A stretch of 64,000 nucleotides of DNA from Sporosarcina sp. Marseille-Q4063 (GCF_018309085.1 NZ_CP070502.1:496001-560000), one strand, 5' to 3'; counted from the stretch's first letter, positions 1 through 8,649 are shown. Notes: generated by a model from the letters alone, not told the origin. Numbers and translations are program-made.

Positions 1-1222
1 CACGAAGTGCATCATCGATACCCATCGCGCGCATTTGTCGAGCAAATTTCCGTACAGATGCATCAAAGTTAAAGTCCGTCATTTTAAATAAACGTTCGAT
101 TGTACTGCCTGAAAGCACATATGCACCGTCGTCATCACGCGAAATTTCGAATTCCGGAGCTTCTCTTTCGTGTTTATAAAGAACTGCGTTTTCACTTTCC
201 TCTTCGATATCCGTTAGCGGGAATTCAGGCGTTGCATCAATCAAATCAGCAACCGCGAAAATAAGTGGGTCGAGTCCTTTTCGAGTCACGGCTGAAATCG
301 GAAAGATTTTTACATCATCTTCTAATTTCTCTTTGAATAAACGAAGGTTTTCTTCCGAATCAGGCATGTCCATTTTATTGGCCACGATGACTTGAGGTCG
401 CTCTGTTAAACGTAGATTATATTGTTTTAGTTCTTCATTAATCGTCACATAATCTTCGTACGGATCGCGGCCTTCCATCGCTGACATGTCAATCACGTGA
501 ACAATTACACGCGTCCGCTCAATATGACGTAAAAATTGATGTCCAAGGCCGACACCTTCATGCGCGCCTTCAATCAAACCGGGCAAATCGGCGATGGCAA
601 AACTGCGGCCGTCTTCCGTTTCGACCATGCCAAGATTCGGAACGAGCGTTGTAAAATGATAATCCGCAATTTTCGGTTTTGCTGCCGATATGACAGATAG
701 AAGCGTGGATTTACCGACACTCGGGAAACCGACAAGTCCAGCATCCGCAAGCACTTTCAATTCCAATACGATTTCTTTTTCGATCCCTGGCTCGCCTTTT
801 TCGGAGAGTTCAGGCGCCGGGTTTTGCGAGGATACGAAACGGCTGTTTCCACGTCCTCCACGGCCTCCGCGAGCAATGACTGCTGTTTGCCCATGCTCGA
901 CCAAATCCGCGATGATAGTACCCGTCTCGCTGTCTGTAACGACTGTTCCGGGCGGGACCTTGACGACCATATCTTCCGCATTTTTTCCGTGCATATTTTT
1001 ACCCATTCCGTGGACTCCACGCGGCGCTTTAAAGTGACGTTGATAACGGAAATCCATTAATGTGCGCAAACCTTCTTCAACGATAAAAATGACATCCGCG
1101 CCGTCACCGCCGTCACCGCCTGCAGGACCGCCGAACGGAATATACTTTTCCCGACGGAACGCAACCATTCCATCACCACCGTCACCGCCTTTTACATATA
1201 TTTTTACGTGATCTACAAACAT
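1..1222 (-). CDS. obg: GTPase Obg (C-terminal end cut by window edge)
   Basis: Ribosome-associated, essential GTPase of the Obg family, linked to 50S assembly and, in Bacillus, to stress and sporulation signalling. About 407 residues are visible, against roughly 430 in the family, so only the last part of the C-terminal domain lies outside. The N-terminal glycine-rich OBG fold ([15 protein letters not shown]) is followed by the G domain with P-loop [19 protein letters not shown] and the NKMD specificity motif. The ATG at 1222 has AGGAGGAAG just upstream. It follows spo0B by 11 nt, the same pairing as in B. subtilis. Confidence 0.97.
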   Translation of the reverse strand, partial: MFVDHVKIYVKGGDGGDGMVAFRREKYIPFGGPAGGDGGDGADVIFIVEEGLRTLMDFRYQRHFKAPRGVHGMGKNMHGKNAEDMVVKVPPGTVVTDSETGTIIADLVEHGQTAVIARGGRGGRGNSRFVSSQNPAPELSEKGEPGIEKEIVLELKVLADAGLVGFPSVGKSTLLSVISAAKPKIADYHFTTLVPNLGMVETEDGRSFAIADLPGLIEGAHEGVGLGHQFLRHIERTRVIVHVIDMSAMEGRDPYEDYVTINEELKQYNLRLTERPQVIVANKMDMPDSEENLRLFKEKLEDDVKIFPISAVTRKGLDPLIFAVADLIDATPEFPLTDIEEESENAVLYKHEREAPEFEISRDDDGAYVLSGSTIERLFKMTDFNFDASVRKFARQMRAMGIDDALR

Positions 1223-1233
1223 ATAACTTCCTC

Positions 1234-1752
1234 CTATTGTCCAATTAACTTGAACACCCATAAATTATGTGAAATCGTTTCTTCAATTTTGAGGTTATCT
1301 GGACTTATTCGTGTCTCTTTAGTTTCAGGTAACTCGCCATTTATCGTTATCGTTATGGACCACTCTTTTTCCTCAGCAAAAATGTCAAAGTGAACGTCAT
1401 AATCAGATAGCGGATCAATCACTTCTTCAATTTCATTGAAAACAGCCTCTAAATAGGCGACAAGAGTATCATCATTTACATTTCGAGGTCCTTTTTTAAT
1501 CGCGCATGTCAACGTACTACGAAATGCCGTATAGACCCAGTCGAATGTTAATAACCATTGCTGCACTTTTGGAAAACCGAATCCGGACAATAAAGTGCGC
1601 TGGCCCATCGCTTTTGTCGTCTTGAGAATTACTTTTCTAGCTTCTGAAGGATTCCCAAGATCAAGATGCATTAAAATGATTTGGAGATCATTTAGAAAAT
1701 CATGGCGTGCAAATGCTAATAGTTCGCTTGATGTCAATTCCTCTTTACCCAT
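1234..1752 (-). CDS. spo0B: Sporulation initiation phosphotransferase Spo0B
   Basis: Phosphorelay protein passing phosphate from Spo0F to Spo0A. The N-terminal helix carries [10 protein letters not shown], which matches the phospho-accepting H-D-x-x-N-x-L-Q pattern of Spo0B; the rest resembles a degenerate histidine-kinase ATPase-like domain. About 172 residues, near the family's usual 180-190. I chose the ATG at 1752 because GGAG lies 8 nt upstream; an in-frame GTG at 1759-1761 has no free Shine-Dalgarno. It lies between rpmA and obg exactly as in B. subtilis. Sequence similarity in this family is low, so the call rests on the motif plus position. Confidence 0.9.
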   Translation of the reverse strand: MGKEELTSSELLAFARHDFLNDLQIILMHLDLGNPSEARKVILKTTKAMGQRTLLSGFGFPKVQQWLLTFDWVYTAFRSTLTCAIKKGPRNVNDDTLVAYLEAVFNEIEEVIDPLSDYDVHFDIFAEEKEWSITITINGELPETKETRISPDNLKIEETISHNLWVFKLIGQ

Positions 1753-1867
1753 TCCCCACACTCCATCACTTCTATATCTACATACAGTATAGCATTTCTT
1801 CCAGAATTTACGATATAGAACGAAAAATAGTATGGTCGAAAGTGGTATAAGTTATTTCCTAAAGAAC

Positions 1868-1901
1868 AAAAAAGAGAACTGCTTGAAATTCTGCAGTCCT
1901 C
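1868..1901 (-). terminator. Intrinsic terminator after rpmA
   Basis: On the minus strand a 9-bp stem (GAGGACTGC / GCAGTTCTC, one G-U pair) with a 10-nt loop is followed by six T. It ends the rplU-prp-rpmA transcript and separates it from spo0B-obg. Confidence 0.85.
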
Positions 1902-1924
1902 TCAATCTATTAATTGGTTTAAAA

Positions 1925-2215
1925 TTAAGCTTCTTGAGCTTCAGCATATACGCTTACTTTCGTTTTCGTGCGGCCGTAACGCTCAAAGCGTACGACGCCG
2001 TCAATTTTCGCGAAAAGTGTATCGTCGCTGCCGAGACCAACGTTTTCACCTGGGTGAACTTTAGTTCCGCGTTGACGGTAAAGGATTGATCCGCCTGAAA
2101 CGTATTGTCCGTCAGAGCGTTTTGCGCCAAGGCGTTTTGACTCTGAGTCACGACCGTTTCTAGTTGAACCTGCTCCTTTTTTCGATGCGAAAAACTGGAG
2201 ATCTAATCGTAGCAT
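1925..2215 (-). CDS. rpmA: 50S ribosomal protein L27
   Basis: L27 of the large ribosomal subunit, whose N-terminus reaches towards the peptidyl-transferase centre. The 96-residue product begins [18 protein letters not shown]: it keeps the Firmicutes N-terminal extension with the LxLQFF/ASKK cleavage site that must be removed by the cysteine protease Prp, encoded by the adjacent upstream gene. The ATG at 2215 has AGGAGG 8 nt upstream; a longer reading from GTG at 2224 would place the start inside the Shine-Dalgarno spacer. Followed by a terminator. Confidence 0.98.
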   Translation of the reverse strand: MLRLDLQFFASKKGAGSTRNGRDSESKRLGAKRSDGQYVSGGSILYRQRGTKVHPGENVGLGSDDTLFAKIDGVVRFERYGRTKTKVSVYAEAQEA

Positions 2216-2227
2216 GTGTGCCACCTC

Positions 2228-2557
2228 CTACTTTTTGAAGATGAGTTTTATATGTTGCCCGTAGTCTGTTTCAATCGTCTGCAAAGATACAATCATCGCT
2301 TGTACAATTAGTTGAATATCGGCATCTTTTTCCACGTCTTCCGGAAGCAAGACTTTCAAATACCCGCCGTCATCTCCTTGGAGAATTTCGGGAGTAATGC
2401 CTGTAAGTGCGATGATGGCATTCACAGCACCAAATGATACTGCAGAAGCACCTGCACAAACAAGATCTTTTCCATGTTCCGCGAAATCGGCATGACCTGA
2501 CATTTCAAATGCATGTATGCGGTCTGATCGATCTTTCGTAATCGTCACTGTAATCAT
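2228..2557 (-). CDS. prp: Ribosomal processing cysteine protease Prp (YsxB)
   Basis: Cysteine protease that trims the N-terminal extension of L27 in Firmicutes. The 109-residue protein shows the expected dyad: His22 in SGHADFAEHG and Cys34 in LVCAGASAVSFG, the same numbering as the characterised S. aureus enzyme. It lies between rplU (6 nt away) and rpmA (12 nt to the L27 start), so enzyme and substrate are co-transcribed. The L27 of this window carries the matching cleavage motif, which makes the functional link specific. Confidence 0.95.
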   Translation of the reverse strand: MITVTITKDRSDRIHAFEMSGHADFAEHGKDLVCAGASAVSFGAVNAIIALTGITPEILQGDDGGYLKVLLPEDVEKDADIQLIVQAMIVSLQTIETDYGQHIKLIFKK

Positions 2558-2563
2558 GATGGA

Positions 2564-2872
2564 TTATGCGTTAATTCCGTCGATAACTACTTTTGTGAAC
2601 GGCTGACGATGACCTAGTTTTCTGTGATAGTTCTTTTTTGGCTTATATTTGAAAACAGTAAGTTTTTTACCGCGGCCTTGTTGAACGACCTTAGCTGTAA
2701 CAGTAGCGCCTTCCACGAATGGAACGCCAACTTTTACGTCGTCTCCACCTACGAATAAAACTTTGTCAAAAGTGACAACATCGTTGACTTCGCCAGCAAC
2801 TTTCTCAATGAAAATCTCTTGTCCTTGTTCAACTTTAACTTGTTTTCCACCAGTTTCAATAATTGCGTACAT
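2564..2872 (-). CDS. rplU: 50S ribosomal protein L21
   Basis: L21 of the large subunit, 102 residues, the usual Bacillus length. It starts [17 protein letters not shown] and ends with the RNA-binding [19 protein letters not shown] region. First gene of the rplU-prp-rpmA operon, with AGGAGG before the ATG and a structured leader and sigmaA-type promoter upstream (2873-3012). Confidence 0.98.
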   Translation of the reverse strand: MYAIIETGGKQVKVEQGQEIFIEKVAGEVNDVVTFDKVLFVGGDDVKVGVPFVEGATVTAKVVQQGRGKKLTVFKYKPKKNYHRKLGHRQPFTKVVIDGINA

Positions 2873-2977
2873 ACTTGCACCTCCTCATAGACTCAGACTC
2901 GCCTTAAAAGGTGACCCTCATCGGATTCTTGAACCTTTTCAGTGCGGTTGTAGCACAGGTGCGCTACAAACAATAAC
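2873..2977 (-). ncRNA. Putative L21 leader (autoregulatory 5' UTR)
   Basis: The about 100-nt leader between the promoter and rplU folds into at least two stem-loops: TTGTAGC / GCTACAA, and an AAAAGGT / ACCTTTT stem, ahead of the Shine-Dalgarno. Firmicutes rplU mRNAs are known to carry a conserved L21 leader thought to bind L21. Position and hairpin order fit; I could not test it against the covariance model. Confidence 0.6.
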
Positions 2978-2983
2978 ATTAAA

Positions 2984-3012
2984 ATATTACCACGTAGAAA
3001 TCATTTCGTCAA
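2984..3012 (-). promoter_or_regulatory. sigmaA-type promoter of rplU-prp-rpmA
   Basis: Minus strand reads TTGACG, 17-nt spacer, TAATAT. The -35 lies just upstream of and the spacer overlaps the last codons of spoIVFB, so the ribosomal operon starts from within the 3' end of the sporulation gene. Confidence 0.75.
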
Positions 3013-3615
3013 CACATTTATTTTTAAATTAATAAAGGCCTGTTCATATCTTCGAAAACGGAAAGAAGTGTAGTTTTGAATGAGTAGAAATACCGCTAAT
3101 AAGAGATACGGAACTGTATTTGGAAGATGGAATGACAATGCGATCGAAATGACAGTTAAGATGCACATCGAATAAATTAGCATGATCGATTTTGCGCGCG
3201 CTTCAAAACCTTTCGTTTCCAATACGGCAGCAACTACATGTCCGCCGTCCAGCGGCAAAATCGGCAGCAAGTTTAGCCCAAGTAAAAACAATTGAATTTT
3301 TGCTACAAAGTCATCACCTGGAAACTCAAGTACCAACGCGAAAAAAAGAAGGACTAACGTTGCGGCTGGCCCCCCAAGAGCAAGATAGATGCGATGTTTT
3401 CTGCGCGCGGTAAGTCTGCCCGGTATAACCAGTTCACCACCGTAAGGCATAATTGTACAAGATCGGACGCGCAGCCCCAGTATGTATGCGCAAATGAGGT
3501 GACCTGCTTCATGAATCAAAAGAGAAATGAAAATTAACGTATAGACCGATAAATCTCCAGATATGATCAGGAATAAAAATACCGGGAGAAGTATTGGATG
3601 CAAACGAAATTTCAT
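3001..3615 (-). CDS. spoIVFB: SpoIVFB, site-2-type membrane metalloprotease
   Basis: Intramembrane zinc protease (M50B family) that processes pro-sigmaK in the mother cell. About 204 residues with several hydrophobic segments. The zinc motif is LLIHEAGHLICAY (HEAGH, near residue 35) and the second metal ligand region is LLPILPLDGGHVV (Asp in PLDGG, near residue 120). Its start overlaps the spoIVFA stop by 4 nt, so translation is coupled with its regulator. This spoIVFA-spoIVFB-rplU order is standard for Bacillus. Confidence 0.95.
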   Translation of the reverse strand: MKFRLHPILLPVFLFLIISGDLSVYTLIFISLLIHEAGHLICAYILGLRVRSCTIMPYGGELVIPGRLTARRKHRIYLALGGPAATLVLLFFALVLEFPGDDFVAKIQLFLLGLNLLPILPLDGGHVVAAVLETKGFEARAKSIMLIYSMCILTVISIALSFHLPNTVPYLLLAVFLLIQNYTSFRFRRYEQAFINLKINVLTK

Positions 3616-4154
3616 TCAACCGCACCTGATAAATAAGCTGGGAGTAAAGAAGAATCCAAATGAATGCCGTCGCGTTTCACCATAATGTATATGGCTTCCT
3701 CATCCATTAATGCCAGCGTGTCCCCTTTTTTCACAGAAGTATAAGGAAGTTTTTCAAATGTACCGACAAAACCATACGTCACTTCGTCGCCGTCGTCATA
3801 GAGAACGGTCACTGTTTTTCCAGTGTCTCTTGTCGATCCGGTGAAAACGACGAGTCCATTCGACTGCGCTTCAATTGCGATTGGAACGGTATACGACACA
3901 AGAACGCCGTTTTTAAAAGGCTGCATCGACTCATACGCCGGTAGTAATCCGCCTTCATGGCTCACGATTGTCGTGTCGTCTTCGGGTTCCTTTATTATGG
4001 AGGATACCCATTTTTTCATCGTTAAAAAGTCTTCACCTGTTGTGACATATTGAGTGACGGGCTTCCCAATCGTCCCCGCACTTTCCAATTTAGCCACACC
4101 AATGACGCCGATCGTAAATAGTATCGCGATTACCCACTTCACACGCCATTTCAT
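3612..4154 (-). CDS. spoIVFA: SpoIVFA, regulator of SpoIVFB
   Basis: Membrane partner that holds SpoIVFB inactive until the SpoIVB signal arrives. One transmembrane segment near the N-terminus (WVIAILFTIGVIGVAKLE) is followed by an extracytoplasmic domain resembling a degenerate LytM/M23 fold (VVFTGSTRDTGKTVTVLYDD, YTSVKKGDTLA) without a clear zinc site. About 180 residues, shorter than the B. subtilis protein (about 264), mainly in the N-terminal part. The ATG at 4154 was preferred to a GTG at 4160 because of the spacing to GGTGG. Upstream is repeat-rich intergenic DNA; a sigmaE promoter is expected but I did not identify one. Confidence 0.88.
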   Translation of the reverse strand: MKWRVKWVIAILFTIGVIGVAKLESAGTIGKPVTQYVTTGEDFLTMKKWVSSIIKEPEDDTTIVSHEGGLLPAYESMQPFKNGVLVSYTVPIAIEAQSNGLVVFTGSTRDTGKTVTVLYDDGDEVTYGFVGTFEKLPYTSVKKGDTLALMDEEAIYIMVKRDGIHLDSSLLPAYLSGAVE

Positions 4155-4293
4155 CCACACACACCACCCATTTTTCTCAGTATATGTAGCGTGGGGGGAA
4201 AATAGTAATGGGCAGTGTGAAGATTATATTTTTTTGAATTTAAATTAATAGAATGTAGTAATAGAAGTGTATACGGCTAACATCTCATTAATA

Positions 4294-4445
4294 ACGCTTC
4301 GGCGCTAGGGAAAGATTGAACTGTATCTTTCCGCACTTGGTGGATGCCTCCCGCAATAAGCCTGATAGAAGATCACAGCTTCAAGATAACCACTGGCAAG
4401 GCGCCTACGCTGGATTATCTTGATAGACTGTGACGTTTCTTTTAA
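4294..4445 (+). repeat. Intergenic repeat family A, copy 1
   Basis: Begins ACGCTTCGGCGCT, contains the hairpin GGAAAGAT...ATCTTTCC, then GGTGGATGCCTCCCGC, a second inverted repeat (TCAAGATAA / TTATCTTGA) and ends near GCGCCTACGCTGG...GACGTTTCTTT. Partial copies occur at 34184-34310 and 48325-48419 in the same orientation. It is the longest of the three copies and holds both internal hairpin modules. No coding potential seen. Confidence 0.85.
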
Positions 4446-4730
4446 TAAGCCGCTGAAAAAGCATGGTTAATATATAGTTTCCGTCATTGAACTTGATTTA
4501 GTGCTCCAAGGAAAGAGCGAACTTCTCATTCGCTCTCCCTTCGCCTTTCCTGCGGGCGAGCAAGTGCAAAGGTCGGATAATATTATATATATACAATAAA
4601 AAATGCCGAATTAATCTTCAGCATTTTCCACATACATAATTATATAGTTTAAGTACATTGTTTCAAAAACCCGTTTCTTTTTCTTTTACTCAGATAAACA
4701 CTTTGTGCTATTGTCTTAACAATTTAGGGA
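4446..4730. other. AT-rich intergenic stretch with one hairpin
   Basis: No gene seen. An inverted repeat AGAGCGAA (4514-4521) / TTCGCTCT (4529-4536) lies within a CTTTCCTGCGGGCGAG-rich patch that looks like a degraded repeat remnant. The rest is AT-rich. Confidence 0.5.
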
Positions 4731-4916
4731 TTAATATTCATCATCATCGTCATTAGACCATATATCAATAAGTTCACCAACTAACAAATTTCCTTTCTTT
4801 AAGTTTTCACGATTAGCCATAACTTCACTTTTTGGTATTATTCCATCTTCAACCGCATCTTCTAATCTGTCGAGTTCATCTTCTGTCAATCCCCAATCAT
4901 CATGTCCTTTACCCAT
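4731..4916 (-). CDS. Small acidic hypothetical protein
   Basis: I do not recognise this family. The 61-residue product is soluble, rich in Asp and Glu, with a helical middle (LTEDELDRLEDAVEDG) and an acidic tail NDDDDEY. A strong Shine-Dalgarno (AAGGAGGAG, 6 nt before the ATG) supports real expression. It sits alone between repeat families A and B, in DNA more AT-rich than the flanking operons, and may have arrived with the roughly 1 kb that separates the two repeats here but not at the other loci. No cysteines, membrane segment or known motif. Confidence 0.65.
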   Translation of the reverse strand: MGKGHDDWGLTEDELDRLEDAVEDGIIPKSEVMANRENLKKGNLLVGELIDIWSNDDDDEY

Positions 4917-5456
4917 TTTTTCTCCTCCTTATAAGTGTTTTGTATTCTCTCTCACAAATTCCATGCTTATTCCTTTTGTACTTTCTTATTGAACAAACTC
5001 GTTAGTTCAATAAGAAATAATTCCTTTATTCTATTACCGCCAAAGCTTATAAATTCCTATACAAGTTAAAAATTTCAGCTGTTTTTAAACGTGACCAACT
5101 TGTTCAAATATGAATTGTATGGTTTTTTATCAATTCGTCATAACGATCTTTCGTTGTTTTTAAAAATAAAATTAGCACTTAGGATTGAACTGCTAATTGA
5201 TGGTCTAATATGATGTTATTTGAGGTGCGTAATTGTATGTTATTTGCTTGTTTGTACCTCTAAGACAAGCCCGTTACAATCTGCTACATGGATGTTTTTG
5301 TTTATATCTAATAAGTTGGAGTTTCTTTAGTCAGTGTGTGTAAGTTATAACAAGTACAGATTTTGAAATTGTTTATATCGGGGATGTTAGACTAAGATTA
5401 TCTCTTTAAATTCATTTAGTACTTGTAAATTTACACATTGAAAAGAAGACGAAAAA
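4917..5456. other. AT-rich intergenic DNA, no gene seen
   Basis: About 540 bases with low GC, frequent stop codons in all frames and no convincing Shine-Dalgarno-start pair. Holds the upstream region of the small acidic gene. No RNA gene or repeat recognised. Confidence 0.6.
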
Positions 5457-5647
5457 AATAAATTTTCTCTATATAATGAAATCTATAGTTGATTGGAGTG
5501 GAGGGCGGCGACTCCAGCGGGATGAAGCGGGACATATGGAGAAAGAAGTTCATTTCTCCTTTGGTGAGACCCCACAGGAGCGCTTTTTGCGACGAGGAGG
5601 CTCACCGCCCGCCCCGTGGAACGCGTCCGCCCGGAACTCCAATCAAC
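5457..5647 (+). repeat. Intergenic repeat family B, copy 1
   Basis: A 160-bp core (5488-5647) is bounded by a perfect 12-bp terminal inverted repeat, GTTGATTGGAGT and ACTCCAATCAAC. The interior is GC-rich and self-complementary (GGGCGGCGACTCC, GAGACCCC, GAGGAGGCTCACC, AACGCGTCCGCCCGGA). About 30 bp of the left flank (AAATTTTCTCTATATAATG-type) are also shared with copies at 34389-34547 and 48513-48668. This copy has a longer middle than the others. Elements of this general look occur widely in Bacillales genomes; I know no assigned function. Confidence 0.88.
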
Positions 5648-5676
5648 GGTATCGACAGATACCGCCTTTCCAGAAA

Positions 5677-5723
5677 TTAAAAAATAGTACAAGAGGCGTA
5701 TAAAACTCACCTCCCATACTATT
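5677..5723 (-). terminator. Intrinsic terminator after minD
   Basis: Minus strand: AATAGTA ... TACTATT outer stem with an inner GAGG / CCTC pairing, then TTTTTTAATTT. It closes the mreBCD-minCD transcript and lies 30 bp from the family B repeat. Confidence 0.75.
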
Positions 5724-5730
5724 AATAACC

Positions 5731-6531
5731 TCATACCTTCGAAAATATCGATTTGATTCGACCAAAAAATCCTTTATTGCTCTGATCAAATGACATCAAC
5801 GCAACGGATTCTCCAAGAATTCTGCGTGAAATATTCCGGTAGCCGATTGCAGCCGGATTAGTTGGATCCATCACGACGGGCTCGCCTTTATTGGATGAAC
5901 TAATAACATTTTCATCATCCATGACAATACCCAGAAGATCAATAGATAAATGCGTTGTAATATCATTCACATCAAGCGCATCGCCAGAATTCATCAGATT
6001 TCGCTTAATACGATTGATGATAAGCTTCGGCGGTTCGATATCCTCTTGTTCAAGCAACCCGATAATTCGGTCCGCATCACGAACAGCAGAAATCTCCGGC
6101 GTCGTCACAACAATCGCGCGGTCCGCACCCGCCACCGCATTTTTATACCCTTGCTCAATTCCAGCCGGGCAATCAATTAAAATATAATCATAATCACGTT
6201 TCAACTCGGTTATTAACGCCTTCATCTGTTCTGTGTTCACTGCGTTTTTATCTGTAGTCTGCGCAGCAGGTAATAAAAAGAGACCATCTTCAAAGCGCTT
6301 ATCTTTCACAAGCGCTTGTTGAACTTTGCATCGTCCTTCAACGACATCAACCAAATCATAGATGATCCGGTTTTCAAGTCCGAGAATGACGTCAAGATTT
6401 CGTAAGCCGATATCAGTATCAACGAGACAAACTTTCTTCCCTTGAAGTGCCAATGCAGTCCCAAGATTCGCAGTTGTCGTCGTTTTACCAACACCGCCCT
6501 TACCTGATGTAATTACGATAGCTTCTCCCAA
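5731..6531 (-). CDS. minD: Septum site-determining ATPase MinD
   Basis: Membrane-associated ATPase that positions the division inhibitor MinC. The deviant Walker A motif SGKGGVGKTT is near residue 10, with DTDIGLRNLD and the DCPAGIEQG region following; the C-terminal GFFGRIKSIFSKV is the amphipathic membrane-targeting helix. The start is a TTG at 6531 giving MGEAIVITSGKGG (266 residues, as in the family); GGGGG lies 8 nt upstream inside the end of minC. A longer open frame reaches 6669 but only overlaps minC. Start and minC stop are 1 nt apart. Confidence 0.97.
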   Translation of the reverse strand: MGEAIVITSGKGGVGKTTTTANLGTALALQGKKVCLVDTDIGLRNLDVILGLENRIIYDLVDVVEGRCKVQQALVKDKRFEDGLFLLPAAQTTDKNAVNTEQMKALITELKRDYDYILIDCPAGIEQGYKNAVAGADRAIVVTTPEISAVRDADRIIGLLEQEDIEPPKLIINRIKRNLMNSGDALDVNDITTHLSIDLLGIVMDDENVISSSNKGEPVVMDPTNPAAIGYRNISRRILGESVALMSFDQSNKGFFGRIKSIFSKV

Positions 6532-6532
6532 A

Positions 6533-7216
6533 CTAGATGCCCCCTTTGAATGTAGATAGTTGTGGTCGGAGGATCCGGAGCTCCTGCAACCGGTCAATCG
6601 CGATGAAGCCTTTCGGATGAATATATGCACATTCCATTTCCGGTTGCTCAGACAAAATGGTAATTTCATCCGTCATCAACTGCATCTCTTCAGCGATTAA
6701 TAAATGCGTCGCCTCAAGCCAAGATGCCGCAATAACAGCTTCGCGATTGCCTTTCGATCCAGCATGAGCAATCCCTTTTAAACGTCCAAGTACATATATG
6801 CTTCCCGCCGCTTCAACGCGGCCGCTTGGATTGACATCCCCGATAACGACCAGGTCGCCGTCCGCTTTCACGACTTGTCCCGATCGCACGATGCCAATAA
6901 AAGTTTCAGATTGCTTTTCTTGTATTCTAGTATTGCATTCTTCCATAGTGATGACATCACTTTGAATTCTTGAAACTCGTAAATTCGGCGAACCATGAAT
7001 AATATTCATGATTTCCCGCAAATCATTTTCGTTACAGTACCGATTGCCCGTGTCGACACGGACTTCTGCAAGGCCATCTAACCCATCTTCGGCTACTTTG
7101 TTACGAAGTTCGGCAAGTAAATCCGAATAGGAACATTTATCATCGAGACGTAGAACGAGACCGTCCTTCGTCCCTTTGATTACTACATACTGTTGCTGTT
7201 TCGTCAATTGCGTCAC
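6533..7216 (-). CDS. minC: Septum site-determining protein MinC
   Basis: FtsZ-polymerisation inhibitor. The 227-residue protein has the N-terminal alpha/beta domain and a C-terminal beta-helix region with GDVNPSGRVEAAGSIYVLG and LKGIAHAGSKGN, typical of MinC and the surface that meets MinD. Part of mreB-mreC-mreD-minC-minD, 18 nt after mreD. Confidence 0.95.
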   Translation of the reverse strand: MTQLTKQQQYVVIKGTKDGLVLRLDDKCSYSDLLAELRNKVAEDGLDGLAEVRVDTGNRYCNENDLREIMNIIHGSPNLRVSRIQSDVITMEECNTRIQEKQSETFIGIVRSGQVVKADGDLVVIGDVNPSGRVEAAGSIYVLGRLKGIAHAGSKGNREAVIAASWLEATHLLIAEEMQLMTDEITILSEQPEMECAYIHPKGFIAIDRLQELRILRPQLSTFKGGI

Positions 7217-7234
7217 CTCGTATTTCTCCTCTTT

Positions 7235-7759
7235 TTAAAGAGCTTCACTTCCTTTAAGCAAAACTCGATTATCAATTAACTTCTTAAATATCCACCCGAA
7301 CATAATGACAAATAATGAATTTGCAATCATCGTCGGAATAAGCCTAGTCGAAATAAACACATCTGGTTCGATCGATGTCAAGGCGATTAAACTTACAAAT
7401 GAGTACGATAAAACTTCTAGCAAGGCTACGAGTAATAAAGTTAAAATCATAACTGTAATAATATGTTTATGCACATAGCGGATAATTCCGGCGGCGATAT
7501 AACAGATCAATGGATATAGAAATGCATATAATCCAATAATATCAATGTAAAACGTATCATACAAGAGGCCAAAGACAATTCCGTAAATGATTGCGCGCTG
7601 TCGGCTATAATAAACTGCGATAAAAACAAGGTAAACGATGACAAAACGTGGCACGAGAATGTAAAGAGTCTCTCCCACCTCTATCGGTGAAAACAAGCTA
7701 AAAACGGGCTCCAGGAAGAAAAGTAAAACGGCAATAAGAGGGATGATAGACCTAATCAT
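7235..7759 (-). CDS. mreD: Rod shape-determining protein MreD
   Basis: Polytopic membrane component of the elongation complex. The 174 residues contain about five hydrophobic segments and the family feature of an acidic/Tyr-rich loop around residues 60-75 (YDTFYIDIIGLYAF). Start overlaps the mreC stop by 4 nt (ATGA), indicating translational coupling. Confidence 0.93.
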   Translation of the reverse strand: MIRSIIPLIAVLLFFLEPVFSLFSPIEVGETLYILVPRFVIVYLVFIAVYYSRQRAIIYGIVFGLLYDTFYIDIIGLYAFLYPLICYIAAGIIRYVHKHIITVMILTLLLVALLEVLSYSFVSLIALTSIEPDVFISTRLIPTMIANSLFVIMFGWIFKKLIDNRVLLKGSEAL

Positions 7760-8649
7760 GATCCATCCTCCCCCTCCGTACCTGCCGTCCCGTCGCCATC
7801 CGTTCCCTCTACTGTTTCAGATTTCCTCATCGCAACAATGACATGGTCAAGCATGGAAAACTTGGCAGCCGGTCGAATGTAAGCGAGCTTCGTCAGCCCG
7901 TAATCATCCGTTGAAACTTCGGTTATTTCCCCGATGGAAAGCCCTTTCGGAAAAATTCCGCCAAGTCCCGAAGAAATTACTTTATCGCCGACTTCAATCT
8001 CAAAACTGGAGTCAATACGCTTCATGATGAGCTCTCCGCGCGCTTGGTCATAGCCTTCGATAAGTCCAAATGCGGGTTTATCACCTGGAACAACGGCAGA
8101 AACACGGAAATTTCGATTTTCCGTTGAAAGCAATTCAATCGTCGAAGTAGTAGATGAAGTATTAATCACTTTTCCGATTAACCCACCCGCCGTGACAACT
8201 GCCATATTCTTCTTAATTCCATGGGCTTGGCCTTTATCAATAATAATCTTTTCTTCCCATTGATCCGGGTTTCTCGCAATGACCGTTGCGTGAACTGGAT
8301 CATAAGCTCGCAAATCTTCTTTTTTACCGATGATTTCACGAAGACTATCATTTTCGGCTTGGACATCTGCAAGTTCGGATTGGATTGCTGCATATTCACT
8401 TAGACGTGTTTTCAACTTCTTATTTTCTGCATATGTATTCAAAACCCCGTCGATATTGCCAATGACATCTGTTATGTAATGCGCGGGCTTAGAGAAAAAC
8501 GATTGCCCGAAGCCGACGACATCTTTTACAATTTGTTCCGGTAAGGAGGCGTTTTGCCGATCACGCAGAGAGAATGATATTAAAGCCACAAGGACAATTA
8601 CGCCCACGAGCAATAAAATCAATCGTTTATTTGAAAAAAATCGCGGCAT
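7756..8649 (-). CDS. mreC: Cell shape-determining protein MreC
   Basis: Bitopic scaffold linking MreB to the periplasm-side wall synthesis enzymes. One N-terminal membrane segment (LILLLVGVIVLVALISF), a coiled coil (about residues 65-110) and the paired beta-barrel domain with VISSGLGGIFPKGLSIGEI. About 297 residues. The ATG at 8649 has GAGGAGG 9 nt upstream; a TTG at 8667 would overlap that site. The C-terminus is a short Gly/Asp/Glu-rich tail (EGTDGDGTAGTEGEDGS), commonly variable. Confidence 0.95.
   Translation of the reverse strand: MPRFFSNKRLILLLVGVIVLVALISFSLRDRQNASLPEQIVKDVVGFGQSFFSKPAHYITDVIGNIDGVLNTYAENKKLKTRLSEYAAIQSELADVQAENDSLREIIGKKEDLRAYDPVHATVIARNPDQWEEKIIIDKGQAHGIKKNMAVVTAGGLIGKVINTSSTTSTIELLSTENRNFRVSAVVPGDKPAFGLIEGYDQARGELIMKRIDSSFEIEVGDKVISSGLGGIFPKGLSIGEITEVSTDDYGLTKLAYIRPAAKFSMLDHVIVAMRKSETVEGTDGDGTAGTEGEDGS

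Noticed and set aside
4294..5647. Insertion sequence or transposon remnant with transposase
   Set aside because: No transposase-like frame in any of the three A-B loci; only non-coding repeats remain.
5476..5734. Several overlapping frames in repeat B copy 1
   Set aside because: GC-rich palindromic repeat gives open frames on both strands; no ribosome binding site; not open in copies 2 and 3.
6532..6669. N-terminal extension of MinD
   Set aside because: Overlaps minC in another frame; MinD family begins at the TTG at 6531.
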